Shown piece by piece: positions 7,769 through 15,294 of a DNA stretch of 64,000 nucleotides (the stretch's first letter is position 1; each line of letters begins with the position of its first letter). The stretch is from Corynebacterium amycolatum (GTDB taxonomy: Bacteria > Actinomycetota > Actinomycetes > Mycobacteriales > Mycobacteriaceae). Under the pieces are notes generated by a model. The model was not told where the DNA came from. It saw nothing but the letters and a program-made list of their open reading frames with translations, and searched no databases. The position numbers and the translations under genes are program-made. The stretch is from positions 868,001 to 932,000 of the forward strand of contig NZ_CP069513.1 of the NCBI RefSeq assembly GCF_016889425.1, read 5' to 3'.

Positions 7769-8830
7769 ATGACCTCCGTGCAGCCAGACCGTGTCCGTTC
7801 TGGGCAGTCCTCCCAGTTCACTGCCGCAGTTGTTGATGAATTCGGGTCAAACCTCAATGTTCGCGACGTCGATCTGCCAAAGCCGGGGCTGAATCAGGCG
7901 CTCGTGAAATTGATTGCCTCCGGCGTCTGCCACACTGACTTGCATGCGACAGAGGGGGACTGGCCGGTGAAGCCGGAGCCGCCCTTCATTCCGGGGCATG
8001 AGGGAATCGGTGAGGTGATCGAGCTCGGTCCTGGAAAGCATTCGGTCAGCGTGGGTGACATTGTCGGCAATGCATGGCTGTGGTCCGCGTGTGGTGACTG
8101 TGAGTACTGCCGGACCGGTCGTGAGACTCAGTGCAACGACGCCGAGTATGGCGGCTATACCCAGGACGGTTCCTTTGGCGAGTACATGCTGGTCGACACG
8201 CGGTATGCCGCTCGCATACCGGAGGGCGTGGACTACCTGGAGGCTGCGCCGATTCTCTGCGCCGGCGTGACTGTATATAAGGGCCTCAAGGTTTCCGAGA
8301 CGAAGCCGGGTCAGTTTATGGTGGTCTCCGGCGTCGGTGGATTGGGGCATTTGGCGATCCAGTACGCCAAGGCGATGGGTATGCGTGTAATCGCCGTGGA
8401 TATCGCGGAAGACAAACTCGACCATGCAAAGGAGTGGGGTGCCGAGTTCGTGGTAAACGCCAAGGATGAGGATCCGGTCCAGGCGGTTCAGGCCTATACT
8501 GATGGTGGAGCTCACGGCATTCTGGTCACTGCTGTCCATAGGGATGCGTTCGGCCAGGCTCTTGGTATGGCGCGCCGCGATGGAACCATTGTCTTCAATG
8601 GCCTTCCGCCGGGGGAGTTCCCGGCGAGTGTGTTCGACATTGTCTTCCGCAATCTCACTATTCGTGGTTCACTTGTCGGCACGCGCCAGGATATGGCCGA
8701 GGCTCTCGACTTCTACGCCCGCGGGCTGGTCAAGCCGACCGTTAAGGAGTGCTCGCTGCATGAGATTAATGATGTCTTCGAGCTGATGCGCCAGGGCAAG
8801 ATCGATGGTCGCATGGCCATTCGCTACTAG
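7769..8830 (+). CDS. adhA: Zinc-dependent alcohol dehydrogenase (MDR superfamily)
   Basis: 353 residues from ATG 7769, with AAGGAG ten bases upstream; an in-frame TTG six bases earlier is too close to that site. Catalytic zinc ligands are in GVCHTDLHATEGDW and PGHEGIGEV. The structural-zinc lobe is CGDCEYCRTGRETQC, and the NAD-binding Rossmann motif is GVGGLGHLAIQYAK. Length and motifs match bacterial AdhA/AdhP enzymes that interconvert ethanol and acetaldehyde using NAD. It is transcribed alone. The 211-base upstream region is AT-rich and contains a GTGGGGTT sequence that could serve a RamA/RamB-type regulator, but that is a guess. Confidence 0.92.
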   Translation: MTSVQPDRVRSGQSSQFTAAVVDEFGSNLNVRDVDLPKPGLNQALVKLIASGVCHTDLHATEGDWPVKPEPPFIPGHEGIGEVIELGPGKHSVSVGDIVGNAWLWSACGDCEYCRTGRETQCNDAEYGGYTQDGSFGEYMLVDTRYAARIPEGVDYLEAAPILCAGVTVYKGLKVSETKPGQFMVVSGVGGLGHLAIQYAKAMGMRVIAVDIAEDKLDHAKEWGAEFVVNAKDEDPVQAVQAYTDGGAHGILVTAVHRDAFGQALGMARRDGTIVFNGLPPGEFPASVFDIVFRNLTIRGSLVGTRQDMAEALDFYARGLVKPTVKECSLHEINDVFELMRQGKIDGRMAIRY

Positions 8831-8852
8831 CCCCAGGAGTTAGTTGGCGCTT

Positions 8853-9467
8853 CTATTCCTCGACCGCCTGCCTCATCTGATCTGCAGATAGACACGCTCC
8901 GAAAAGGTTGCCGTCGGGCCTAAATCGCTTGCCGACGCTCACGTCAACGGGCACGGGTTCAAATCCGAAGGCTTCGACTGTTGCTCGTGCGGCCTCGAGG
9001 GCCGCCGGGTCAGTCGACATGACCGCGATTGCTCGGCGCGGTGCGCCCTCGGCGATCTCTTCCGGGGTTCGGTAGTCGCTAATCAGTTCTTCATAGGAGA
9101 CGTGGTTTAGCGTCTTGGCGATGTGGGCCCCTGGGGATCGCTTGGCGAGGTCCGCCGTTGTTACGGACTCTGCGGAGTTGGTTCCGGTGGCCTCCCAGGG
9201 GTTGGTGGCGTCGATAATTGTTCCGCGCACTTTGGAGAGGTCGAAGTTTGCCACCTCTGTATTCGGGACCGCGAAGATGACGACATCGGCAAGCGAAGCT
9301 AGCTCTTCATAGTCGACGACGGTGGTGGTGGGCAGCACGGTGGAGATGATTGCCTCGCGCATGGGGCCTGGGCGGGAGGTGGCGAGAATTTTGAAGCCGG
9401 CCGCGGCGGCGACCTGGCCGAGCGCGGAGCCCAGCTTGCCGACGCCTACGATGCCGATGGTCTGAAT
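8853..9467 (-). CDS. NAD(P)-binding oxidoreductase (F420/NADP-reductase-like), start codon unresolved
   Basis: The frame encodes an N-terminal Rossmann motif, GIVGVGKLGSALGQ, followed by DVVIFAVPNTEV, IIDATNPWEATG, KTLNHVSYEELI and a C-terminal GNLFGACLSADQMRQ. This is the layout of the roughly 200-residue F420-dependent NADP reductase/coenzyme F420-binding family. The first ATG in frame (9362) would delete the nucleotide-binding motif, so it cannot be the true start. No ATG, GTG or TTG occurs in frame between 9362 and about 9600. The listed end is an ATT at 9467 near the expected N-terminus. An ATG at 9561 becomes in frame if an adjoining eight-G tract loses one base. It is either a start-loss pseudogene, a slippage-dependent gene or a sequence error. 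Confidence 0.6.
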   Translation of the reverse strand: MQTIGIVGVGKLGSALGQVAAAAGFKILATSRPGPMREAIISTVLPTTTVVDYEELASLADVVIFAVPNTEVANFDLSKVRGTIIDATNPWEATGTNSAESVTTADLAKRSPGAHIAKTLNHVSYEELISDYRTPEEIAEGAPRRAIAVMSTDPAALEAARATVEAFGFEPVPVDVSVGKRFRPDGNLFGACLSADQMRQAVEE

Positions 9468-9878
9468 GTCCGGTGGGGTGGTTTCGGCCTGGCTTCGGGG
9501 CGGTATTGCCTCCCCGGGGCACGTAGCGGCGACCTGTGTGTGCCTTTTTCTCCCCCCCCATTTGTTTACCCCCCCAAAAATGAAAATTCGAGGGCTCTTC
9601 GGGGTGTCGGCGGTGGCGACGTGCGTTGGTGGCCGAGTGTACGTTTTAGCACGTAATCGTACAGTTGCCCCTTTGGTCGCCTGGCGGCCGAGATGTTGGG
9701 GGCGTCGACAAGCGGGGGAAATTGCGGTCGATAGATGGTTTTGGCGAAGAAATGAACGGCTAGCATGAAAATGAGAGCTGGGTCATATTTGGCTAGTTCT
9801 TGGTGTCGCGATGAGGCGTGGCGCCGCCGGATACGGCCCTGGAAATCACCTGTCGCACCACAGTTAAGGAATCCCAGG
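9468..9878. other. Divergent gene-free stretch with C/G homopolymers
   Basis: About 410 bases between the Rossmann-protein gene and the acyl-CoA synthetase. It holds C8 at 9552-9559 and C7 at 9569-9575. Open frames here have no recognisable product. Regulatory sites were not recognised, although promoters for both flanking genes must lie here. Confidence 0.6.
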
Positions 9879-11611
9879 ATGACAACGGTAACCGAGCAAT
9901 TCCGCGCCGCCCGAGACCTGCTAGTTAAGCACCGGGAGGACTACGAAAGCGCCCGAGCAAACTTCGAGTGGCCCCGCTTTAGCCACTTCAACTTCGCGCT
10001 TGACTGGTTCGACCATCTCGGCGCCGACCCCGCGACTGCGGACAAGGAAGCGTTGGTTATCACCGAAATCGACGGCGGTGCTACTCGGCGCACCTTCGCG
10101 GAACTGTCACGGCGCTCCGACCAGCTGGCGAACTGGCTGCTCGGGCTCGGCGCCCGCCGTGGCGACTGCGTCATGTTGATGCTGAACAACCAGGTCGAAC
10201 TCTGGGAATCAATGCTCGCCTGCATCAAGGCGGGGCTGGTGCTCAACCCTGCGACCGCAATGCTCGGCACAGCGGACCTGCAAGATCGCGTGGAGCGCGC
10301 CGAGGTGCGCTGGGTGGTGGTCAACCCGGACGATGCCACGAAGTTCGACGGCGTCGACGCAGACATCACCGTCATTCAGGTCGGCTCGGAAGCGAAGCCG
10401 GCGCAAGGCGCGCACCCGACCGTCTTCTACCGTGAATCGCACACCGCACCGGAGGGCTTCACCTCGCAGCAGGAGACCGCGGCCGACGATACGCTGCTGC
10501 TGTACTTCACCTCCGGCACGACATCCAAGGCGAAGCTTGTCGAACACGCGCACACCTCCTACTCAGTGGGGCACCTGTCCACCATGTACTGGATTGGCCT
10601 GGAGCCCGGCGATGTGCACCTCAACGTAGCCGCGCCCGGCTGGGCGAAGCACGCCTGGTCGAACTTCTTCGCGCCGTGGATTGCGGGGGCGACAATCTTC
10701 CTGTACAACTACACGCGTTTCGACGCCGCCGCGCTCATGGACAAGATGGCCGAGGAGGGCGTCACCAGCTTCTGCGCCCCGCCGACCGTGTGGCGAATGC
10801 TGGTACAGGCGGACCTGACCCGGCTCAAGACCCCGCCGAAGAAGCTCGTTGCTGCAGGTGAGCCGCTGAATCCTGAGCTCATCAACATTGTGGAGCAGGC
10901 GTGGAAGACCTCCATTCGCGATGGTTTCGGGCAGACGGAATCCAGCGTTCAGATTGCCAACACGCCGGGCCAGAAGGTCAAGCCGGGGTCGATGGGTCGC
11001 CCGCTGCCAGGCATGGATGTGGTTCTGATTGACCCCGCGACCGGCGAAATCGGAGACACCGGCGAGATCTGCCTGAACCTCGCCCCCGGCCCGTGGGCCT
11101 CACGCCGGGTTACTACGGAGCGCCGGAGAAGAATGACGAAGTCTTCGCCGATGGCTACTACCACTCGGGCGATATCGCCGAGCGCGACGCCGACGGGTAC
11201 ATCTCCTACATTGGGCGTGCCGACGACGTCTTCAAGGCGTCGGACTATCGATTGTCGCCGTTTGAGCTCGAATCCGTGGTGATCGAGCATCCCTTGGTGG
11301 CGGAGGTGGCGGTAGTGCCGTCGCCGGACCCGATTCGTCTGGCAGTGCCTAAGGCATATGTTGCGTTGGTGGCGTCCGCCGAGCCGTCCGCTGAGGTGGC
11401 GGAGTCGATCCTCAAGTACTGCCACGACAATCTGGCGCCGTACAAGAGGATTCGCCGCCTTGAGTTCTACGAACTGCCGAAGACGGTGTCCGGCAAAATT
11501 CGCGGTGTTGACCTGCGTAAACGCGAAGGTGAGATCCGCGCCAGTGGTGGCGGCGAGTCCAAGGCCTCGACCGAGTACGCGGACACTGACTTCCCCGGTC
11601 TGAAGGGGTAG
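9879..11611 (+). pseudogene. Medium-chain-type acyl-CoA synthetase (AMP-forming), frameshifted near 11090
   Basis: Start ATG 9879 has TTAAGGA upstream. The frame is intact for about 400 codons with the P-loop TSGTTSKAK and the A5 motif DGFGQTES, then fails near 11088-11096. The remainder continues one frame over with YHSGDIAERDADGYI, GRADDVFKASDYRLSP and the A10 lysine motif PKTVSGKIRG. Adding one G in the CCCGTGGGCC sequence would join the halves as GPVGLTPGYYG, about 577 residues, the normal length for MACS-type fatty-acyl-CoA synthetases. A real protein made from the first frame would lack the C-terminal swinging domain and be inactive. A one-base sequencing error is the main alternative. 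The enoyl-CoA hydratase downstream suggests an acid-degradation context. Confidence 0.85.
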
Positions 11612-11700
11612 GGCGGTAGGCGGGAGGTCGGCGGTCAGCGTCGGCCCCTCCCTGGGCGGTCTTGGCCCCGGTGCGGCCTTGCCTCCCCCCCCCTTGAAAT

Positions 11701-11769
11701 GTTTTGCCAGCTTTTTGCAGGAAGTAACCGCGAATTCGGCGCTACTTCCTACAAAAAGCTGGCAAAAAC
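11701..11769. repeat. Long near-perfect inverted repeat between convergent genes
   Basis: Arms 11701-11726 and 11743-11769 pair over about 26 bases with one mismatch and one unpaired T; the 16-base spacer contains GAATTC. Both arms carry a T5/A5 run. It lies between the broken acyl-CoA synthetase and the convergent enoyl-CoA hydratase, so it could act as a bidirectional terminator, but it is much longer than the other terminators here. A C9 tract precedes it at 11685-11693. Confidence 0.85.
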
Positions 11770-11870
11770 GTGCGTGTGGTGCGCTGGTGGGCGTTCGCGC
11801 CGACATTTACCGCGCACACGCCCCGCACCCCGCACCTCCTGCACGCACACGCCTGCGCCCCCGCGCACTC

Positions 11871-12647
11871 TTAGGAATTAGTGAAGTTTGCCTCACGCTT
11901 TTCGGTGAAAGCGGCCATGCCTTCCTTCTGGTCATTGGAGGAGAATAGGGAGTGGAAGGTGCGACGCTCAAAGAGCAGTCCCTGCGACAGCGTCATTTCG
12001 TAGGCCTGGTTAATCTGTTCCTTAATCTGGGTAGTGGCAACCAGCGACTTCGACGCAATGGTGTCGGCGACCTTCAGGGCCTCGTCGAGAAGCGCCTCCG
12101 GCTCGACGACGCGGGCGACCAGACCTGCGCACTCAGCTTCTTCGGCACCCATCATACGGCCGGTGAGACACATCTCCATTGCCTTAGCCTTGCCAATTGC
12201 GCGGGTGAGGCGCTGCGAGCCGCCCATACCCGGAGAGATGCCGAGGTTAACCTCAGGCTGACCGAACTTGGCTTTAGCGCCAGCGATGATGAAGTCCGCC
12301 ATCATGGCGACCTCGCAGCCACCGCCCAGGGCGTAGCCGTTAACGGCGGCGATAACTGGAGTGCGGACGGAAGTCAGAACATCCCAACGTGCGAACCAAT
12401 CGGAGATGTACATCTCGGTTCCGGACTTGTCCGCCATCTCCTTAATGTCCGCACCTGCGGCAAACGCCTTCTCGGAGCCGGTGATGATAATCGCGCCAAT
12501 GCCTGCATCGCTGTCGAAAGCGGTGGCTGCTGCGCCGATCTCTTCCATGGTCTTGTGATTGAGGGCGTTCAGCGCCTTCGGGCGGTTCAGGGTAATAATG
12601 CCGACGCGACCGCGGGTTTCGGTAAGGATGTTTTCGTAGGTGGTCAT
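11871..12647 (-). CDS. Enoyl-CoA hydratase/isomerase (crotonase family)
   Basis: 258 residues from ATG 12647, with AAGGAG seven bases upstream; a TTG directly before it is not needed. The CoA/oxyanion motifs [12 protein letters not shown] and [15 protein letters not shown] are present, as is the catalytic pair of glutamates (GCEVAMM and [13 protein letters not shown]). These match short-chain enoyl-CoA hydratases that hydrate trans-2-enoyl-CoA in beta-oxidation. It converges on the acyl-CoA synthetase pseudogene, and unlike its neighbours it is intact. It is probably monocistronic. The exact substrate cannot be read from sequence. Confidence 0.92.
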   Translation of the reverse strand: MTTYENILTETRGRVGIITLNRPKALNALNHKTMEEIGAAATAFDSDAGIGAIIITGSEKAFAAGADIKEMADKSGTEMYISDWFARWDVLTSVRTPVIAAVNGYALGGGCEVAMMADFIIAGAKAKFGQPEVNLGISPGMGGSQRLTRAIGKAKAMEMCLTGRMMGAEEAECAGLVARVVEPEALLDEALKVADTIASKSLVATTQIKEQINQAYEMTLSQGLLFERRTFHSLFSSNDQKEGMAAFTEKREANFTNS

Positions 12648-12865
12648 CAAATGCTCCTTCGTGATGGCTTAATTTTTGGTGAAAGCCGGATGCGTAGCCC
12701 AGCACTTCATAATCTGAAGAATTTGGCTGCGGATTGAAAAGTCTTTCCTGTGTGCGAGGGTACCTGGGGTGGCGGGTGTCGTCAGGCTGTTTGGGCTGAT
12801 GGATGCCGTGTGGGGCGAGTTGGTGTCTTTTGGTGCTCGATGTGTCGGTAGTTATGTTGGCCAAC

Positions 12866-12881
12866 TAGACAGCTTTGTCTA
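12866..12881 (+). promoter_or_regulatory. McbR-type operator upstream of the cyclase gene
   Basis: TAGAC-AGCTTT-GTCTA is an exact match to the TAGAC-N6-GTCTA consensus of the C. glutamicum sulfur regulator McbR. It abuts the -10 hexamer, so bound repressor would block RNA polymerase. The same site type occurs four times in the sulfur locus of this window. Confidence 0.8.
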
Positions 12882-12887
12882 TATACT
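12882..12887 (+). promoter_or_regulatory. -10 element (TATACT) of a leaderless promoter for the cyclase gene
   Basis: TATACT ends seven bases before ATG 12895. No ribosome site fits between, so the transcript probably starts at or next to the start codon. It follows directly on the McbR-type operator. Confidence 0.65.
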
Positions 12888-12894
12888 TTGCCTT

Positions 12895-13659
12895 ATGTCA
12901 AACGAGAACATCGCAAATACGCACGAACTATGGAACATTGCTCGCAAGCTTCGGGAAAACCACACCTATGTTGATTTGACGCACGCGTTTCACGCCGGTC
13001 AGCCGAAATTCCCGGCGCTTCCCGACGAACAGCGAACACGGCTTTTCACCGTTGCTGAGCATGGATTTGAAATCGACCAATACCAATTTGTTGGCCAGTG
13101 AGGTACGCATGTGGATCCGCCTGTGCATTTCGTCCAAGAGACGAGAACTCTTGACAATATTGGCGTCGAGCAGATGATTCTGCCTTTGGTCGTCCTAGAT
13201 TTCACTACTGAAGTCGCTCGGGATAATGATTTCTCTCCTTCGATTGCTGATGTGGAAGCGTGGGAGGAGCGCAATGGCTCTATCCCGGACGGTGCGTTCG
13301 TCGCATTTCGCAGTGATTGGTCAAAGCGATGGCCTGACGCTGAGGCAATGGCCAATGCGGATGAAGAGGGTGTGACCCATTATCCAGGATGGAACGTTGA
13401 GGTTGTCGAATGGTTGATAGACAACCGTGGCATTGTGGCGATTGGGCATGAGACCACTGATACGGACCCTGGCATCGTGGCTCACGGTGGAAGCTTGCCG
13501 ACGGAGCTCTATCTATTAGGGCGTGACCGCTGGCAGATTGAGCTGCTGGCAGGACTCGACCAGGTGCCAGAAACAGGGGCTCTCGTCGTTGCATCCTGGC
13601 CGAAGCCAAAGGATGGGACAGGCTTCCCTGCTCGAGTTTTTGCAGTTTTGCCGGCATAA
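12895..13659 (+). pseudogene. Cyclase/kynurenine-formamidase-family metal hydrolase with an in-frame TGA
   Basis: A single frame of 255 codons is interrupted only by TGA at 13099-13101 (codon 69). The reading GQ-stop-GTHVDPPVHF places the stop next to the metal-binding HxGTHxDxPxHF motif of the cyclase superfamily (PF04199). The downstream part retains conserved features (AFVAFRSDWSKRW, IGHETTDTDPG, ELLAGLDQVPETGA). Tryptophan would fit at codon 69, so a TGG to TGA change is the simplest cause. The rest of the gene has no other damage, suggesting a recent event, a sequence error or readthrough. Family members hydrolyse amides or esters using a metal; the substrate here is unknown. The upstream operator implies control by sulfur supply. 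Confidence 0.85.
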
Positions 13660-14046
13660 TCTCCCACTGCCTTGAGGTATCACTTTTTTTGGGGGGGGGG
13701 CTGTTCCAGCCTTATCGGCATCCAGTTTTCTACGTTCATCTGAAGTGCTAGTTCGGCTTTTATATTTATGTGTGCGGGGGCGCTTTCGAGCGGTTATCGA
13801 AACGCCATAAAGCATCGCCTAACTCAATCCGAGCCTAGACGCGTGATTCAGCCGTCATTGCAGAGGGCTTTGCTTTGTCCGTTCACTACGTTGACCGAAA
13901 TGACGAGCCGACAGTACGGATTATCCTCCGGCGTGCATGGTCAAGATCGGCTGGCTCTATGTGCTCGCATGGGGTAAGCTCTGTGAAGGCATGGACGGCA
14001 GCGCCGCGGTGAAGGCGGATTCCCGAGTGGCAATCCGCCTGTGGTC
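13660..14046. other. Gene-free stretch with G10 tract and a small inverted repeat
   Basis: About 390 bases. A T7-G10 homopolymer lies at 13684-13700. The inverted repeat AGGCGGATT (14013-14021) with AATCCGCCT (14032-14040) sits just after the YcnI-like gene on the minus strand and may terminate it, although no T-run follows. Short frames between them match nothing recognised and look like remnants. Confidence 0.55.
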
Positions 14047-14778
14047 TTAACCTCGCTTGCGCAGTGAAATCACCAATGCGGCAATGCCGGTGAGCGCGCC
14101 CACAAGGCCGAGTCCCAGGCCCCAGCCGCCAAGCGTGTTGCTCGAATCTTCGCTGGTGGCAGCTGCGGAATGCTCTACGTCGTCCGAGTGGTTATCGCCG
14201 TGGTCTGTTTCGCTGGTGCCATGGTTGTGGCTGTGGTCGTGACCGTGGCTATGTTCATCGTCTGCAGACTTCTCAATCAGCTCCACGGTTGGAACTGGGT
14301 AATCGCTATCGTGATCCTTTTCGGCCCAGTTCATCGACCCCTTTTCACAGGTCTGCAGCGTTGGCACCTCAACCGTCGACGGCTTCGCGTCATCAGCCAC
14401 CTTCACGCTGAGTGTCAGTGAATCCTTCAGGTCGGACGGCAGTGGCGTCTTTGCGGTGTAGATGACCTTCTGCACCTTTTCATTTTCATCGGAACCAGTC
14501 GACTCCTTCGTGACATCCCAGTTCGCGTTCATGTTCGGCGTGACCTTTTCGAACTCCTCCGGGATGGTGAACTCGACCTTCGTCGTCGGCGAACCGTCGC
14601 AGCCATGACCGACCCCGAAAGCTAGATCCGTGTAGCCGCCAATCGGGGCAGACGACGGGGTTGCATGCACGTGTGCGGATGCAATGGCGGGGAAGGTGAG
14701 GGTTAGTGCGGCGCTTGCCGACGCTACTGCGAGCCCACGGGAAAAGGGGAAATGGTGTCGCTGTGCATTCTGAGGCAC
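14047..14778 (-). CDS. YcnI-like copper-binding secreted protein (DUF1775) with His-rich tail
   Basis: 243 residues from GTG 14778 (CAGGAG six bases upstream; earlier in-frame ATGs have none). A signal peptide ends in AIASA, so the mature protein should begin HVHATPSSAP. A free N-terminal histidine is the copper ligand of YcnI proteins, which bind Cu(II) through a mono-histidine brace with a tryptophan (compare NANWDVT). The domain includes a cysteine pair (GHGCDG, LQTCEKG). It is followed by a linker very rich in His, Asp and Ser (HSHGHDHSHNH), one membrane helix (WGLGLGLVGALTGIAALVI) and a basic end, so the domain is displayed outside the membrane. No CopC, CopD or PCuAC gene is adjacent. 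Confidence 0.88.
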   Translation of the reverse strand: MPQNAQRHHFPFSRGLAVASASAALTLTFPAIASAHVHATPSSAPIGGYTDLAFGVGHGCDGSPTTKVEFTIPEEFEKVTPNMNANWDVTKESTGSDENEKVQKVIYTAKTPLPSDLKDSLTLSVKVADDAKPSTVEVPTLQTCEKGSMNWAEKDHDSDYPVPTVELIEKSADDEHSHGHDHSHNHGTSETDHGDNHSDDVEHSAAATSEDSSNTLGGWGLGLGLVGALTGIAALVISLRKRG

Positions 14779-15185
14779 GAAAAACTCCTGAATAAGTGGG
14801 ATGAATTCTTGGCTCAATCGCCCCGTAGGTGGGGAGAAGTTGGACATGTATTAGTGGAGCCGCCAGAGCTGATTCGGTGTCAGGCCATGGGGTTAACAAC
14901 GACATGGCCTGTTGATGAGCCGGTGGCCGCAAAACACGTCAGGGGATTAGTCGGTTCGCTTTGCAGGAAAGTTCCCAGGGCTAGTGCTAAGGAATTCCCC
15001 CCCCTGGAGGCCAGAGGTGGGATTTTGCATGGAAAATTTTTGCTGTCAGACACCGTGGATGATTTTCGGACATGGTTTGAAAAAATTTTTTATCGCGCTG
15101 ACCTGCATTAATGCGAATTATTCTAGGAAAGTTGAGTCGGGTGGGAATAACTTTGCCCCATAGTCCGTTGCATAGCATGACAAAC

Positions 15186-15206
15186 ATTGAGTCGGACACA
15201 CTCAAG
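15186..15206 (+). promoter_or_regulatory. HAIR operator 1 (HspR site) upstream of dnaK
   Basis: ATTGAGT-N7-ACTCAAG matches the HspR-associated inverted repeat CTTGAGT-N7-ACTCAAG at 13 of 14 positions. It lies just upstream of the candidate -35 element. Confidence 0.85.
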
Positions 15207-15238
15207 TTTGCTTGACAGATTTTCTACGGCAATGCAGA

Positions 15239-15259
15239 CTTGAGCGCGTAAGACTTAAG
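15239..15259 (+). promoter_or_regulatory. HAIR operator 2 (HspR site) upstream of dnaK
   Basis: CTTGAGC-N7-ACTTAAG matches the HAIR consensus at 12 of 14 positions. Centred 53 bases after the first site, it overlaps the probable transcription start region. Confidence 0.78.
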
Positions 15260-15294
15260 GGCAATTCTTTTACTCTTCTAGAAAGGTGTTCATC

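Larger units (their letters stand above)
14779..15294. other. Divergent regulatory region between ycnI-like gene and dnaK
   Basis: About 515 bases without a credible gene. A C8 tract lies at 14997-15004. The dnaK side holds two HAIR operators (listed separately) and a TTGACA at 15212-15217 that can serve as a -35 element, with a weak CAGACT 17 bases downstream. Confidence 0.6.

Noticed and set aside
8951..8968. GGGTTCAAATCC, resembling a tRNA T-arm
   Set aside because: It lies inside the coding frame of the Rossmann protein, and no acceptor stem, anticodon arm or D-arm can be drawn around it.
9307..9561. 84-codon minus-strand frame starting at ATG 9561
   Set aside because: Its Arg/His-rich product is the wrong frame of the Rossmann-protein gene; only the ATG is of interest.
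13099..13101. TGA as a selenocysteine codon
   Set aside because: No selenocysteine hairpin is apparent after the codon, and the position by the metal motif is better explained by Trp (TGG).
13768..13977. 69-codon plus-strand frame between the cyclase and YcnI-like genes
   Set aside because: No ribosome site, no family resemblance and biased composition; more likely non-coding remnant.
14752..15111. 119-codon plus-strand frame before dnaK
   Set aside because: It begins inside the antisense of the YcnI-like signal peptide, has no ribosome site and resembles nothing known.
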